NCBI GenBank assembly: GCA_024704765.1
Contig: JAKMXF010000004.1
Coordinates: 124,001 to 188,000 of the forward strand
Length of the DNA: 64,000 nucleotides
Origin: Oopsacas minuta
Lineage: Eukaryota > Porifera > Hexactinellida > Lyssacinosida > Leucopsacidae
Direction: 5' to 3'
In this document: in pieces, positions 11,045-21,987 of the stretch
Layout of the letters: each line of letters opens with the position of its first letter
Position numbering within the stretch: position 1 is the first letter of the stretch
Notes under the pieces: generated by a model
The model's input: the letters and a program-made list of their open reading frames with translations, nothing else
Database searches by the model: none
What the model was told of the DNA's origin: nothing
Position numbers and translations under genes: made by a program

Positions 11045-12031
11045 CACGATGAGGACGTCTTGGAAAGTTTCGACGTTCTCACTTTCCGGTTCTTGTATTT
11101 CCATGGGGATTGTTTCACTATGAACATTTTCACTCTCTGAGTTAAATACTCAGAAGGAAATTGGAGTCTTGTTTACTGGCAATCTCATCCTTCTGAACAT
11201 AACGAGGTCTGGCTCTATTGATAGGTACTATCCTACTTCGTCCATCTTGATGCTTCATCTTTAGATTGACTTCACCTAACACTTCCAGTACAGACCATTT
11301 CCCCTTTCAACGATGATGTAACTTTCCTCCAAAAGATATTCTAAGCCAGATATCATCACCCACCCTGAACTTAATCGTCCTCGAAGCATATACATCATAG
11401 AATCTCTTCTGTGTTTTTGAAGCTGTTTCGAGATGATCATGCACCAAATTTTTGTATTTCTAAAGTCTCTACTTTAATTGTTTTGCGTAACCCAAGGAAT
11501 CATAGCCAACCTCCAGATCCAACCCTCTCGGTCCAAGCTCTCTACCATACATTAACGTAAAAGGACCCGTTTCAATAGATGAATGGTAGAAAGTATGATA
11601 CGAGTAAACCATGAGAGAGAGAAAATCTTCCGATTGTATTCTTACAACAAACGAACGCAACATGTCTAAGAGAATCCAATTCGACTTTCGATTAAACCAT
11701 CCCTCCTGGATGGTATGAAGCAGTATGCTCTTCTTTACCCCGAAAGATTCGCATAAATCAGCCATCATTCTGCTCTCAAAATTTCAACCTTGGTCGCTAT
11801 GTAACACTCTTGGTATTCCAATACGGCAAAAACAAGGACATGAGCAATTCTACAACTCGTTCTGCCTATTGAACAAGCATTGAGATGGCTCTATCAATTT
11901 GGTCAAATACCCTTGTATAACTAGAAGATAATTATTCCCTCATGAATTAATTGGAGTTTCCATAATGTCGACTACAATCCGATGCCACGAATTTCCTATA
12001 TGAGTGCTGATCATTAATAATTTGGGAGACA
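11045..12031 (-). pseudogene. Gypsy integrase, core and C-terminal part
   Basis: Minus strand. Near 11780 an SNFES-like stretch precedes MMADLCESFGVKK, followed by TIQEGWFNRKSNWILLDML, then VYSYHTFYHSSIETGPFTLMYGR, the standard end of the retroviral-type integrase core (the NSSxxxSPFxLxYGR pattern). A broken GPY/F-like module follows (VGDDIWLRISF and KLHHRWKGKWSV in shifted frames near 11300). Only 11469-11768 is a continuous frame. A maT mariner separates it from the upstream integrase half. Confidence 0.8.
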
Positions 12032-12033
12032 TA

Positions 12034-13344
12034 CAGGGTGAGAAATAAGTTTTGTCCCATATGTTTGATGTAGTGTAGTTCCTTATTAAAGAACCAGATT
12101 GAACAGTTATAGTGTAAGATAAGTAACAATGTATATATTTAAAGTATTCAATGGTAATCTGTACATTCTGAAAAAGCTAAAAGATTCTAGAGAAAATGGA
12201 GAAGAATAGGGTGGCTACTGTTAATTTATAATTGCAAAGAAAAAGCCATAAGCAAAATATTGAAGATTCTCAATTTCCCCAGGTCGCGCAGGAAATTGAT
12301 ATATCGTACTATTAAAAGATATAAGGACGCTGGTAGTACCTCAGACAGGCAGAGAAGTGGACGTCCAACATCTTCGACCACTACCCAGAAGAGAAAGGTT
12401 ATCCGTAGTCGGATTCAGCAAAATCCGCAACATTCGATGCGAAAAATGGCGCTAGAACTCAAAATATCAAGATAATCGGTCCGAACAATTGTGAAGAGCG
12501 ATATGGGACTATTTCCTTACAAAAAGAGGAAGGTTCAATTTATTTCGGCACAGATTAAAGAAAAGAGACTAGCCAGGAGCAAGGCCTTACTCGCCCGGCT
12601 CGCAAGTTTTGGCCTTGGTGAAATTATATTCTCGGATGAGAAATTATTCACGGTCGAGCAGGCGTACAATCGTCAAAACGATCGAGTATTGTCCTCTTCT
12701 CCATCTTCCATACCACAAGAGTATCGATGCGTCCAAAGAGTTCAGCATCCCCAGTCAGTGATGTTTAGGGAGGGTGTGTCCGCAAAAGGCGGAAACGCAC
12801 TAGTTTTATTCCACCGGCGCAAAAGTGAACCCTGTAAAGTATCAGGAGCTCGTTTTAGACCTATTAGTGAGAGGAATTGATAAGACCATATCCAATGATC
12901 GTTCATTTGTATTTCAGCAAGACGGTGCGCCACTCCACACAGCGAAGGACAACCAACAGTGGCTACGAAACAATATCCCAGACTTCATCTCCAAGGAGGA
13001 ATGGCCTAATTCCAGCCCAGATCTCAGCCCGATGGACTTCTCGTTGTGGTCGATATTGGAGACAAATGCGTGCGCTACTTCCCACAAGAGTATCAAGTCT
13101 CTAAAAACGTCTTTACCCCGAGAATGGACAAAAATCCCGAAGGAAATTTGCGTGCCGCTGTCGAGTCCGTCCCCAAGCAGCTAAGAGCTGTCATCAAAAA
13201 GAAAGTGGGCTATATCGAACAAATTGAATATATTATGAATCTATATTTAGTTTGCTAAGTTATAGCATGATTTCAAGTCAATATCTTAGTTCATGGTTTA
13301 GTTATAGTGAATTTTAAATGGAACAGAACTTATTTGTTGCCCTG
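12034..13344 (+). mobile_element. maT-like mariner element (DD37D), nested in gypsy integrase
   Basis: TIRs of about 27 bp begin CAGGGTGAGAAATAAGTTTT at 12034 and CAGGGCAACAAATAAGTTCT (reverse) at 13344, each bordered by the TA duplication. Length is 1311 bp. Only 18 bp of gypsy sequence separate it from the next mariner. Confidence 0.9.
12196..13258 (+). pseudogene. maT-type transposase, DD37D
   Basis: Starts MEKNRVATVN at 12196, shifts frame near 12230, then KILNFPRSRRKLIYRTIKR (HTH), QRSGRPTSS (hinge), stop at 12473. It continues as GEIIFSDEKLFTVEQAYNRQNDR (first D); after a shift near 12825, FVFQQDGAPLHTAKDNQQW (second D) and WPNSSPDLSPMDFSLW (third D). The second-to-third spacing is 37, diagnostic of the maT clade. 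All three aspartates are retained, but at least three frame breaks make it inactive. Confidence 0.88.
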
Positions 13345-13364
13345 TAGGTTGCTTAGCATTCATA

Positions 13365-14672
13365 CATGGGTTGTTCAATAAATAATGAGACTTTATTCAT
13401 AATTCACATAGTAAACCTATACTTATCATAGTTAATTATCAAATATTTCGATAAATTCCCCCTTTAACTTCATAGATCGTTTCCATCGTTCTGGTAACTT
13501 TTCCAGCCCAGTAGTATAGAATTCTTTCGGGGTCCCTTTTTACTACTGTTTTATTTCAATTCCAGCCGTTTGAATTCCTCAAATATCTTCCCTCGAAGAG
13601 GTCTCTTAATCTCTCCAAACAGCCAGTAGTCTCTGAGAGCCAGGTCTGGACTATACGGGGGATGAAGGAGGCATTCGAATCCTAAGTCTTCAATTGCAGG
13701 CATTGTCTTGGAGCTTAAATGGGGCCTTGCGCTGTCATGTTGCAGCAATACGCCACGTGTCAACTTTCCTCACCTCACACGTTAATCGCTTAACGCAATT
13801 CTTTCAATTCGTCAACGTAGTAATTACTGTTTATGGTTGTCTCTTCAGGCAACCAGTCGAGGTGTATAATTCCTTCCCTATCCCAAAATACTGTTGCCAT
13901 TCTCTTCCCTGCTGATTTTGCGTCCTTTACCTTGATGGGTACAGGTTCATCACGTCTCTTGCACTGCTTCAGTTGAGTTTTGCTCCTGGTTCATAATAAT
14001 GAAACCAAATTTCATCCCCCTTTACTATACGATCCAAAAAGTCTTCCTCTGCCTTGTATCTTGAAAGTAATTCTTTGCTAACTCTGACCCTTTCGTGTTT
14101 TTGTTCTTTTGAAAGAAGTTTTGGAACCCAACGCGCAGTTACCTTCCATATTTCTAGATCTTCAGTGATAATCGAGTCTAGTGTGACTTTTGATTTACCT
14201 ACCCTCTCTCTAACTCTCGCAGGGTTATTCGTCTGTCCGAATCCAAAATTGTTTGGACCCTCTCGATATTACTGCGGGTTTTGAGGAAGTCGGACATCCT
14301 GGACGAGGGTCATCGTGGAGTTCCTCATCGCCATTATCAAAACGTTCGATCCATCTTTATATGGTGGCTTTCGAAGGACATTCATCACCGAATTATTCTG
14401 CATTTCACGAAGAATTTATGAGCCAGTCTTCCCCTTTTTCCACAGGTTCCAAATTATTGGTCATTTTCCTTCTTTGCTAAAATCCATTAGTTGAAAAAAG
14501 TAGCCTCTAAAAATGAAACTTTATACTGAAGAATATGCTAGTAGAGTAAAGAGTATATTGTATAAAAGTTAGACAATCAAATTAGGCTTGTAATCTGATA
14601 TTAGACTTAGAGCTGTATTAATTAGAATATGAATTCGATACATTAGTCTTATTACTTATTGAACAACCCTTG
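13365..14672 (-). mobile_element. Mariner element (DD34D), nested in gypsy integrase
   Basis: TIRs CATGGGTTGTTCAATAAATA (13365) and CAAGGGTTGTTCAATAAGTA (reverse, 14672), with TA at both borders. Length is 1308 bp, near the 1.28-1.3 kb of canonical mariners. Confidence 0.9.
13439..14464 (-). pseudogene. Mariner transposase, DD34D
   Basis: Minus strand from MTNNLEPVEKGEDWL at 14464. Shows ATIRWIERFDNGDEELHDDPRPG (HTH linker; one stop), a highly decayed middle, VFWDREGIIHLDWLPEE, then GVLLQHDSARPHLSS (second D) and HPPYSPDLALRDYWLFGEIK (third D, spacing 34). The start of the catalytic core, where the first aspartate lies, is too shifted to read cleanly. The long open stretch is only 13551-13763. 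Confidence 0.85.
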
Positions 14673-14674
14673 TA

Positions 14675-14900
14675 CAATATCGCAGGGCTTGCAATACACT
14701 TGAGTATCTGCTGACATCCCCAACCTATAAACAACCATTTTAAGTTTTCCACAGTTTTTCCCCGTCCCAGATGGCCCGCACACGCCAGATCGTTATGATG
14801 ATATAAAAACATTCCTTTCAAATCATTGGGGCCGACTATTACGTCCCGTGTGATACCAAATCCTTCCACCTCATATCTTCGACATAACTAATCATTGATT
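14675..14900 (-). pseudogene. Gypsy integrase N-terminal H2C2 zinc-binding segment
   Basis: Minus-strand reading contains YHHNDLACAGHLGRGKTVENLKWLF, matching the H-x3-4-H...H-x3-G-H...T pattern that opens gypsy integrases, then a C-x2-C region (CIASPAIL) that ends at the mariner insertion. It lies just downstream of the RNase H region, as expected. Confidence 0.75.
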
Positions 14901-15545
14901 AATTTAAGAGGCGTCCAAATTTGAGAACACAACTGAGGAATATTTTGATTGAACCAGAAGGACATGAATTCTTCGAGAGAAGATTGATAATTATGCTTAA
15001 TAATGGATCGTTCTCTTGACAGGTCTTAATTCGATCATTATCGATGCGAGGACCTATTTCATAGACTAAAGATACTTCATCAGGAACCTTCCTAGACAGA
15101 ACATCTGCATTTACATTCTCTAAGGCACTGCTATACTCCACCATGAAATCAAACTCCTGTAACGCTAACGCTAACGTTAATCTACAAAGCCTACCTTCCA
15201 TCTTTAGGGCAGAGAGCCAACACTGGTTTGTGATCCGTAATAATTTTAAACTTCTGCCCAAGAATATAGTGTCCAAATTGATTCATACCAAACACCAAAG
15301 CTAGACACTCTCTCTCAGTCACGCTATAATTTCTTTCTAACTTTCTCAAATCCTACTAGTATAAGAAATAACATTTCCATCCTGTTCCAATGTGGTTTCA
15401 ACACCAACACCACTCGCAACCGTAAACAAAACAAAATCCTTGTCCAAGGAAGGATAAATCAAAACTGGACTATTCGACTTTTCAGTGACTCAAATGAGCA
15501 TAACAGTCCTTATTTCAAATAAACTGAACAACTTTTCCAACAAAC
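14899..15545 (-). pseudogene. Gypsy RNase H domain and RNase H-integrase linker
   Basis: Minus strand: PVLIYPSLDKDFVLFTVASGVGV (the usual D-AS-G has become VAS-G, so a catalytic residue looks lost), LEQDGNVISYTSR, a frameshift, GHYILGQKFKIITDHKPVLAL in shifted frame, then the linker QEFDFMVEYSSALENVNADVLSRK, which is the typical end of the RT/RNase H module of Ty3/gypsy polyproteins. Confidence 0.85.
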
Positions 15546-15547
15546 TA

Positions 15548-16878
15548 CAGTCTGTCAACTAATTATTTAGAATTTTTGGGTATATATTTCTACTATGATA
15601 TTAGGAGGAGAAGGTCTTATAATCAAAGGAATACATAAAAATATCATAAAATTTGATAATTAATACTTTCTCCACTCCCCTCTATGATCAGATTACAGCG
15701 AGTCGTTATTGACTTCCAATGTGGAATAAGGAATTCTGGCTCTATGTTGCCCCAAATCTCTTCCAACTTGCATTTTAATTCTGCTATTGTCTTGGGCCCC
15801 TTTTTCACAATTGTTTGCTTCAACCATCCAAATAGGTTTTCTATCGGATTCATATCCGGGCTTTGTGATGGCCATGGCATCTTATTTGGTACATTTTTCT
15901 CGATCCACTGTCTGGTTAATTTTGAAGTATGTTTGGATCGTTATCCATTACCAATCTCCAGTTATTACCATGAAAAACCTCTGCCTGCCTTACTAAATGA
16001 CCTTCCATTATCGAAATAAATAACGGCTATTCATGTTTTCCTTAAATATGCAGAGTGGAAAAACTCCCATAGATGAAAAAGCCGCCCAAACGTTGATTTT
16101 GGGGGAATGTTTTGTTGTTCGCCATAATCTTTTTTCCTCTCTTAGTCCACATTCTTATCCTTCCTCTAGCCAGCCATATCGACATTTCATATACAAAGAT
16201 GATCTTGGCCCAATCTTTAATAGGGTATTTGTACTTTCTAGCCACTTGACACGATAAATTTTGTGCATTTCACTCAACATTGGGGCTAGAGTAGGGTAGA
16301 GTTTAGAGTAGGACATATCTTTCAAACCTCTACGAACTGTTTCGTGTGAGACGTCTGGATCAAGGTTTGAGGCAAGAGATCTCAAAGACATGTGAGTTAT
16401 GTCGAATATGCGCAGCCAAACTCTTTTTAATTGAATTGCAAAGGGTACGAGGTCTACCAGCACCTGCTTTATGCCGGAGGGAAGAACCACTTGAAATTCT
16501 CTTACGGATATTGTATACTGTAGCCAAACTAACAACTGCCATCTTCGATATTTCGATATATGTGAGTTTAGAAAGTACTAACAAGTGGTGCACGGTATCT
16601 CTTTTTCAAAGCTGTGATGTATTTGACATCGTTTCTAAGAACAGTAGCTAGAAAAAGTAATAGAACCAAAAGCATTTAAAAGTATGACGTCATTATGGCA
16701 AGAGGGTCCCAAAAAACTATTTATAAGAAAATTTTTGGTACTTGAGACCAGATGTATGATAAAAATGCAAGACAGTGATATATAAAACGGATATATCTTA
16801 AGAGTACAACTTCAATATAAATGTATGACTTGGTTCTATTATTACTGAGTATACTCTAAATAATTAGTTGACAGACTG
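15548..16878 (-). mobile_element. Tc1 element (DD34E), nested between gypsy RT and RNase H
   Basis: Matching TIRs starting CAGTCTGTCAACTAATTATT at 15548 and, on the other strand, at 16878, identical for at least 25 bp, bordered by TA. Length is 1331 bp. TIR identity higher than in the neighbouring mariners suggests this is one of the younger insertions. Confidence 0.92.
15644..16629 (-). pseudogene. Tc1 transposase, DD34E
   Basis: Minus strand, start MSNTSQL at 16629, stop shortly after, then ISKMAVVSLATVYNIRKRI (HTH), GAGRPRTL (hinge), VSHETVRRGLKD (second HTH), and a block with MWTKRGKKIMANNKTFPQNQ. The second catalytic region reads DNDPNILQN with a frameshift (DNDPKHTSKL type), and the end is MPWPSQSPDMNPIENLFGWLKQ carrying the E. 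Spacing is 34. At least four frame breaks. Non-functional. Confidence 0.88.
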
Positions 16879-16879
16879 T

Positions 16880-17560
16880 ATATAGGGCCTCTCAAAGTCA
16901 ATTTTGATTCATATAGTCGATGAAAGACTTCTTTTAAATGACTCACATGTGATCCTATATCTGGAGAGGGGACCAAAACATCATAAATAAATACTTCGGC
17001 CGTGTCTATACCTCACAAGACTGCCTCCAGGAGCCTCTCCAAAAAGAAGGTCCATTATATACCCCAAATGGCATGCTTACAAAATTCATACAATCTCGTA
17101 CCGGGCCAAGTGTGAAGGCGGTCTTATATCGATCGTCGAGTTTAATTAACAACTGCCAATAGCCACTATCGAGATCCAATGTTGAAAACACAATGGCACC
17201 AGATAGATAAGATTGCATATCATCTATTAGGGAAGAGGATAAGGATTCTTCACTGTTCGTTTGTTCAACTCACGATAGTCGACACAAATTCGTTAACATT
17301 CATCTCGTTTAATAACATAGTTTGCGAGTGCCACACAAAGACTAGTACTCTCTCTCTGATGATCCCTCGAATAACATAATTTGTATTTGTCTATCCACTT
17401 CTGACTTGTAATGTGCAGGTATTATTCTTGGTGGCACGCGGACTGGTTGACTATCTTCTGTGAAGATCTCATGAAAGGCAGTTTCGGTTCGCCCTGGCGT
17501 GGTAGAAAAATAGATCCTTGTTTTCCAAGACTAAGTCACTCAAGTAAGGTGGATAATTCG
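16880..17560 (-). pseudogene. Gypsy reverse transcriptase
   Basis: Minus strand in order: RESTSLCVALANYVIKRD, RICVDYRELNKRTVKNPYPLP, SGAIVFSTLDLDSGYWQL (contains the first catalytic aspartate), YKTAFTLGP, MPFGVYNGPSFW. The YxDD catalytic box is broken by a frameshift near 16990 (FMMFWSPLQI in one frame). The motif series identifies a Ty3/gypsy polymerase. It is cut by the Tc1 insertion at 16878. Confidence 0.9.
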
Positions 17561-17709
17561 GAGTATCATATCTACAATTTTTAGTAAAGTTTGGTGTGCA
17601 GCATTCATCACAGCCATCATCTTGCTTTTGTATATACATATGCGCCACTAATTCGACTATACTAGTCTGATTTTAGTGAATTCGACAATTATATTTAGTT
17701 TTCCTCGTA

Positions 17710-18248
17710 CTACTCTTTAAATCCGAATGTTATTAAACGCTGTGAATTTTTGAATGAGTCTTCCAACTCAGTGTCATTGTGCATCGAGATAATTCCATCA
17801 ACTGGTGATTCAACAGTACCATTGTCGAAATCAAATTTCAAATTATGAGGTGAATGAAAATCTCTGCCCAAGATGACCGGAGTTTTCAATTCAATAATTA
17901 CTGTGGACTCGTGATTTTCCCGCATCGTACCAATTTCTAACCCAAGCAGAACACGTCCAATTACTTTTAGGTCGTTACCTGTTACAGAAAGCATCCGTTT
18001 AGAATAGTTTCTATCAACATCGGTCCTAGTTTTTCTCACTAGATCAGCTACTATCAAAGGCACCGATGATCCGGAATCTAATAATTCTCCCACTTTGTTT
18101 TGCCCAATTAGAACTTCCATGTTACTTAAACATTTTGTCTCGAATGACAGTAAGGTTGAAACCACATAATCTTGAGAATTTAATAGTCCTTGGGTCTGAT
18201 CTGAAGACCGATTGGTGACCAGGCCAACTGGTCCGTTGAAGTTTAAAG
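17710..18248 (-). pseudogene. Gypsy aspartic protease region
   Basis: Minus strand, open for about 180 codons. The active-site motif LLDSGSSVPLI and the downstream PVILGRDFHSPHNLKFDF (the ILGRDF flap-following motif) identify a retropepsin. The open frame continues into the hAT target site at 18241-18248, and the matching Gag side lies at 20693, so protease and Gag were one continuous frame before the hAT landed. Confidence 0.88.
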
Positions 18249-20692
18249 CAGTGCTTCTCAAACTTTTTTATGTCGCGGTCCAAAAGTTTCTCCATTACAA
18301 TTCCACGGGGCCCTGCTTGTTGGTCTCATTTTTAGTAAATATAATTTGTTTTTATTTTTGTATTATATCAGTGTTAAGTAGTAAGAGGTATATTGTGATA
18401 TAATTATAAGATCAATTATACTAATGAGAACTGTGCGCTTGCATCGATTTGACGAGCTAATCTATCCTCGGTTCGATTGATGAATGTGCCACACGTAGTG
18501 GAGATCTGACATCCAGAGAATTTCTATACTTTGTTTTGATAATGCTCATTGTTGAAAACCCCATCTCTCAAAGGTAAGTGGATGGAACGGGTAGAATTAT
18601 TCTCAGGGCCAACTCACGAAGTTCTGGATATTCGGGTCTAACCTTTATCCAGAATTCAGCGAGTGTTATTTCGGCGTAAAAAAATATTCTTTAATCCTTG
18701 ACCCCCTACCAGGTCTAATAATTTGTCTTCTAAATGAACATTCAACTCTTCCTCCAATTGCAAAAAGGGATTACAGATTCAACCGTTTCCTTCTCTAAGA
18801 TCTTGTTCTCTCGGGAAGTAAAATTCAAAGAGCTCAGCTAGTGATTTCAAATGTTCGGTGATAATATTCGCTAGAAAAGTGACATTAAGTCCATTTTCAC
18901 AATTAATTATTTCCGATAAATTTGGAAACATGTTGTAACAATCTCGAGGGACTGGATGTTGCCATGCAGCTAACATTCTTTTAAACCATGAATCTTGTTA
19001 GCTGTTGCAAAATTAGTTGCAATCCTACCTTGCATTGATCTGTTGAGCTCAGTAAGCATTGAGAATATATCAGACAGATATGCTAGCTTTGTATTCCAGT
19101 TTATATCTTGAATTTTTCAGCCCATTCGAGTTTTTTATCAAGCAGAAATGTTGTTAGTTCGTTTCGGAGCTCAAAAACTTATGATAACACCTTTCCTCTG
19201 GATAACCAACGTACTTCAGCATGTAAGAGCAGTTGTATATGGTCAGCTCCCATCTGATCACACAAGGAAGCGAAGAAGCGAGAATTCAAAGCGTTCGCTT
19301 TTACATGGTTGACAACTTTGACAACTTGACATAGTACATCGTTGAGTTCCTTGGGCATCTTCTTTGTTACTAAGTTTTCTCGATGAGTAAAACAGTATGT
19401 TGACTCGCAATCTGGCGCTACTTCTTTAATTTTTTGCTACAACACCAGAATGTCGTCCTGTCATTGCAGCAGCACCGTCACTACATACACCAACACAAAA
19501 CTGCCAATCTAATCCTGATTGATCAATGATATAGTTATTCAATCCATCAAAATTTGAGAACTAGTGGTATTTGTAGGCAATGATATCAAACATAAATACT
19601 CTTCTTTCACATCACCACAATGTTGAAAGCGAACATATAACAACAAAATCGCCAAATTTGCTACGTCAGTAGATCCATCAAGCTGCAAAGAGTACCATTT
19701 GGCTGATTTTATTTGTTCGATCAGCTGTTCCTCCATGTCCAAGCAAGATCGATCACTCTTCTAGCAACAGTGTTATTTGACAGTGGAACCCGCGCAGTTA
19801 TCTTTGCTGCAGATTCTCCCAACATTTCTCGGCATACATCACCAATACAACCAACCAGAAGTTGTTCGCCAATTATGTATGTTTTTTTTGCCTTTGCGAT
19901 ACGTAAAGATACCTTGTAAGAAGCTCTTAATGCTGAAACATTTGTGTGAGATGAAACATACATTTGTATCTGGCAACCTGTTAATTCGGTGCGCTTTCTC
20001 TTAAATAACTCAACTGATTTTGAGATCAGATCCTTGTACTTCGTTTGTAAATGTCTACTGAGCTTTGAAGGCTTTAAAGCTTCATTGGACAAAACCTCGC
20101 CACATACAAGAGACTGAGGCTTCTGTAATCCATCTTTGAATATAGAAGTAAAACCAAAACGAATGAATGAAATATCGTAGTTACGGATTTTCGTACAACC
20201 TCTTTTGCCCGGTTTGTTGGATTTATCAATTAACTCATCTTCATCAAATCCCGAAATGTCTTGAGAATCTGTATAGAGTCTATTCCTCTTTGTTAGGTAA
20301 GTATCCAATTGTCCTCGCTTTCGTTTGGCCATAAATTTCTTTTTCAACGATAGCAAATTAATAACTAAAATACTAATAGATATTAGCAAAGGTACGATCT
20401 ATTTAAACAATATCAATGGAAGCTCTACCTATTCTTAAAACAAGATGATTGTTTGTATTCAACGCTCTATGTTATTTGTTTGCAGGGTGACATAATCCTA
20501 AATAGCATTCTGGGAAGTGGAATAAGTGTAATTTGTTTACAATTCGAGGAAAGCGAAAGGAATTCAGGTATTAATGTAGAAGTTGTGTGGAATAACTAAA
20601 ACTCTAAATAATAAAATTTCGTAGATCACTTTCCATAGCCATTCCGCGGCCCCTTTGCAACCTCTTCGCGGACCCCAGTTTGAGTACCACTG
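18249..20692 (-). mobile_element. hAT element (ZBED5/SCAND3-like), complete, nested in gypsy gag-pol
   Basis: Ends CAGTGCTTCTCAAACTTTTT at 18249 and CAGTGGTACTCAAACTGGGG (reverse strand) at 20692. Flanked on both sides by the identical octamer GTTTAAAG (18241-18248 and 20693-20700), a perfect hAT target duplication. Length is 2444 bp. The ends share the CAGTG-TCTCAAAC style with the fragment at 1560-1646. Confidence 0.95.
18640..20389 (-). pseudogene. hAT transposase, ZBED5/SCAND3-like
   Basis: Minus strand. N-terminal 222 codons are open (19721-20389): MAKRKRGQLDTYLTKRN, YDISFIRFGFTSI, a degenerate BED finger region ending HLQTKYKD, then ALRASYKVSLRIAKAKKTY and VPLSNNTVARRVIDLA. Downstream, WYSLQLDGSTDVANLAILLLYVRF (catalytic D), NHVKANALNSRFFA-like and EVRWLSRGKVL blocks in broken frames around 19200-19330, and WNTKLAYLSDIF near 19090. 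C-terminal remnants with FPREQDLREGNG lie near 18790. Frameshifts at about 19720, 19540 and downstream inactivate it. Similar to the fragments at 790-1220 and 45410-45790. Confidence 0.85.
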
Positions 20693-20700
20693 GTTTAAAG

Positions 20701-21480
20701 GACACCTACTTTGAAGGTGTCCAACTTTCCCGCAACGGAAACAACAATACTGTTGTCTTGAGAAAAGAATTGGCGCGACTTCCTGCAATTTATTGCTATG
20801 TGACTAATAGCTTTAAAATTGAAACGTTTCACTTTGTCACCTCTCATACTCACTTCCCTCTTCTGCCCAACGGCCATTACCGATGAACCTTGTTCAGCTC
20901 TGCCAGCCAGAACACGATCAATTTTTCCTTTACAAATCATCTATTCTACTTACACTATCATGTGCTGCATCAGCATCAGTAATAGATACAACAGATTCTT
21001 CAGCTTCGCTGAGCATCAAAGATTTTACCCTTTTCAATGTTTCCTTGGTATCTTTAACCTCAGGAGACATTCGAATATTTCTATCGTATTGTGATGGCAG
21101 TCCACTGAGAAATCGATTTAGGAGTACTTGTTCGCCTGCGCATATGTCTATTTCCGGAATCGCTTTAGTAAGCAACTGTTTAAGCTAATGCAAAAACTTT
21201 TCCTCGACTCAAATTCGTGTAACACGATAAATCGAGTTTCTGGAAATCGAAAATCTTGTATTACTCCCTGTTTAATCTCTTGGTAATCCCTTTAAATATT
21301 TTCATCCAAATCCAAGTACGCAGCAAACGCTTCTTTATCTAAAAGCGTTGGTCACCCTACAGCCTTTTCCTCATCCTTCCATCCGTTTTGCCAACCCACT
21401 GATTTCTTAGCGTTGCACCAATTCCTCAATGTCGCCATTACCAAATATTCGAGGAGTACTAGTATTATGTTCGACCATAT
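20701..21480 (-). pseudogene. Gypsy Gag with CCHC zinc knuckle
   Basis: Minus strand, ATG near 21479 (MVEHNTSTPRIFGNGD). Fragments GWKDEEKA, TLLDKEAFAAYLDLDEN and DFRFPETRFIVLHEFESRK match the capsid core of arthropod gypsy Gags. KAIPEIDICAGEQVLLNRFLSGLPSQYDR (20930-21175) is the end of capsid. It closes with a knuckle CFRCGKVGHLQSRCPL, in which the spacing C-x2-C-x4-H-x4-C is intact. The hAT TSD falls right after this knuckle. Several frameshifts. Confidence 0.85.
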
Positions 21481-21493
21481 CTCTGCTACCAAT
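21481..21493 (-). other. Putative primer-binding region of the gypsy element
   Basis: Directly after the 5' LTR on the minus strand comes ATTGGTAGCAGAG, a motif seen at this place in many arthropod gypsy elements. I could not assign the tRNA. Confidence 0.45.
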
Positions 21494-21634
21494 TGTAATA
21501 TAAGTTTAATAGTAGATGCTAGATGCAATAATCTATACAATCTCAAGTACTAGACTATACGTATATAGTACGTTAATCTTCAATGAATTACAGACACTAC
21601 TTAAATATATATTAATTTTCTTACGTTAGAAACA
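21494..21634 (-). repeat. 5' LTR of the gypsy element
   Basis: About 141 bp, homologous to 10855-10981 with small indels. The first bases on the minus strand are TGTTTCTAACG, against TGGAACG in the other LTR. A convincing TSD is not present; GTGT/CTGT at the outer borders is the best candidate. Confidence 0.7.
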
Positions 21635-21810
21635 CTGTGATCAAGCTATAACACCAATTCACTACCTAGCAAATATTCTAAAGCCAAGATATATGGGGCA
21701 AAAATTGACATGCGAACAAGAGGAAGCTAGTAGAATACTTGTTGACCTATGTCCCTCCTTATTACCACAACACCATCAAGCTAAAATAGAACTAGAGTGC
21801 TAGTTACTAA
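21635..21810 (+). pseudogene. DUF659-type hAT transposase, part displaced by the gypsy insertion
   Basis: Plus strand, one frame: CDQAITPIHYLANILKPRYMGQKL, then EQEEASRILVDLCPSLLPQHH to a stop. The P-x-H-x-L-A-x-x-x-x-P-R-Y pattern is the next conserved block of the hAT at 9890-10854, so this is its continuation after a 10.8-kb interruption. Confidence 0.75.
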
Positions 21811-21987
21811 CAGACTCAGACTTACAATATTCAACAAGTGTTAATTTATAGATTGCAGCTATTAAACATAAATATCTGTTCATGAAAATTGAATGTCCAG
21901 TTTCATCCACCAATGGAGTTTATTCCAGGGTGGTTTAAACCTGGTTTACTCCTAGAATTTGGCCATATGGATGAAGCTTGCCAACCC

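Larger units (their letters stand above)
10855..21634 (-). mobile_element. Ty3/gypsy LTR retrotransposon carrying four nested DNA transposons
   Basis: The element runs on the minus strand: 5' LTR 21494-21634, a short leader, Gag with zinc knuckle, aspartic protease, reverse transcriptase, RNase H, integrase, polypurine tract (PPT) and 3' LTR 10855-10981. The gross span is 10.8 kb, but four insertions (12034-13344, 13365-14672, 15548-16878, 18249-20692) total about 6.4 kb, leaving roughly 4.4 kb, normal for a short-LTR gypsy element. The order PR-RT-RH-IN places it in Ty3/gypsy, and no envelope region is evident. All domains carry frameshifts or stops. The flanking host sequence is a DUF659 hAT whose frame continues across the insertion. 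Confidence 0.9.

Noticed and set aside
10848-21640. Clean target-site duplication for the gypsy element
   Set aside because: Only GTGT versus CTGT could be proposed; too short and imperfect to claim.
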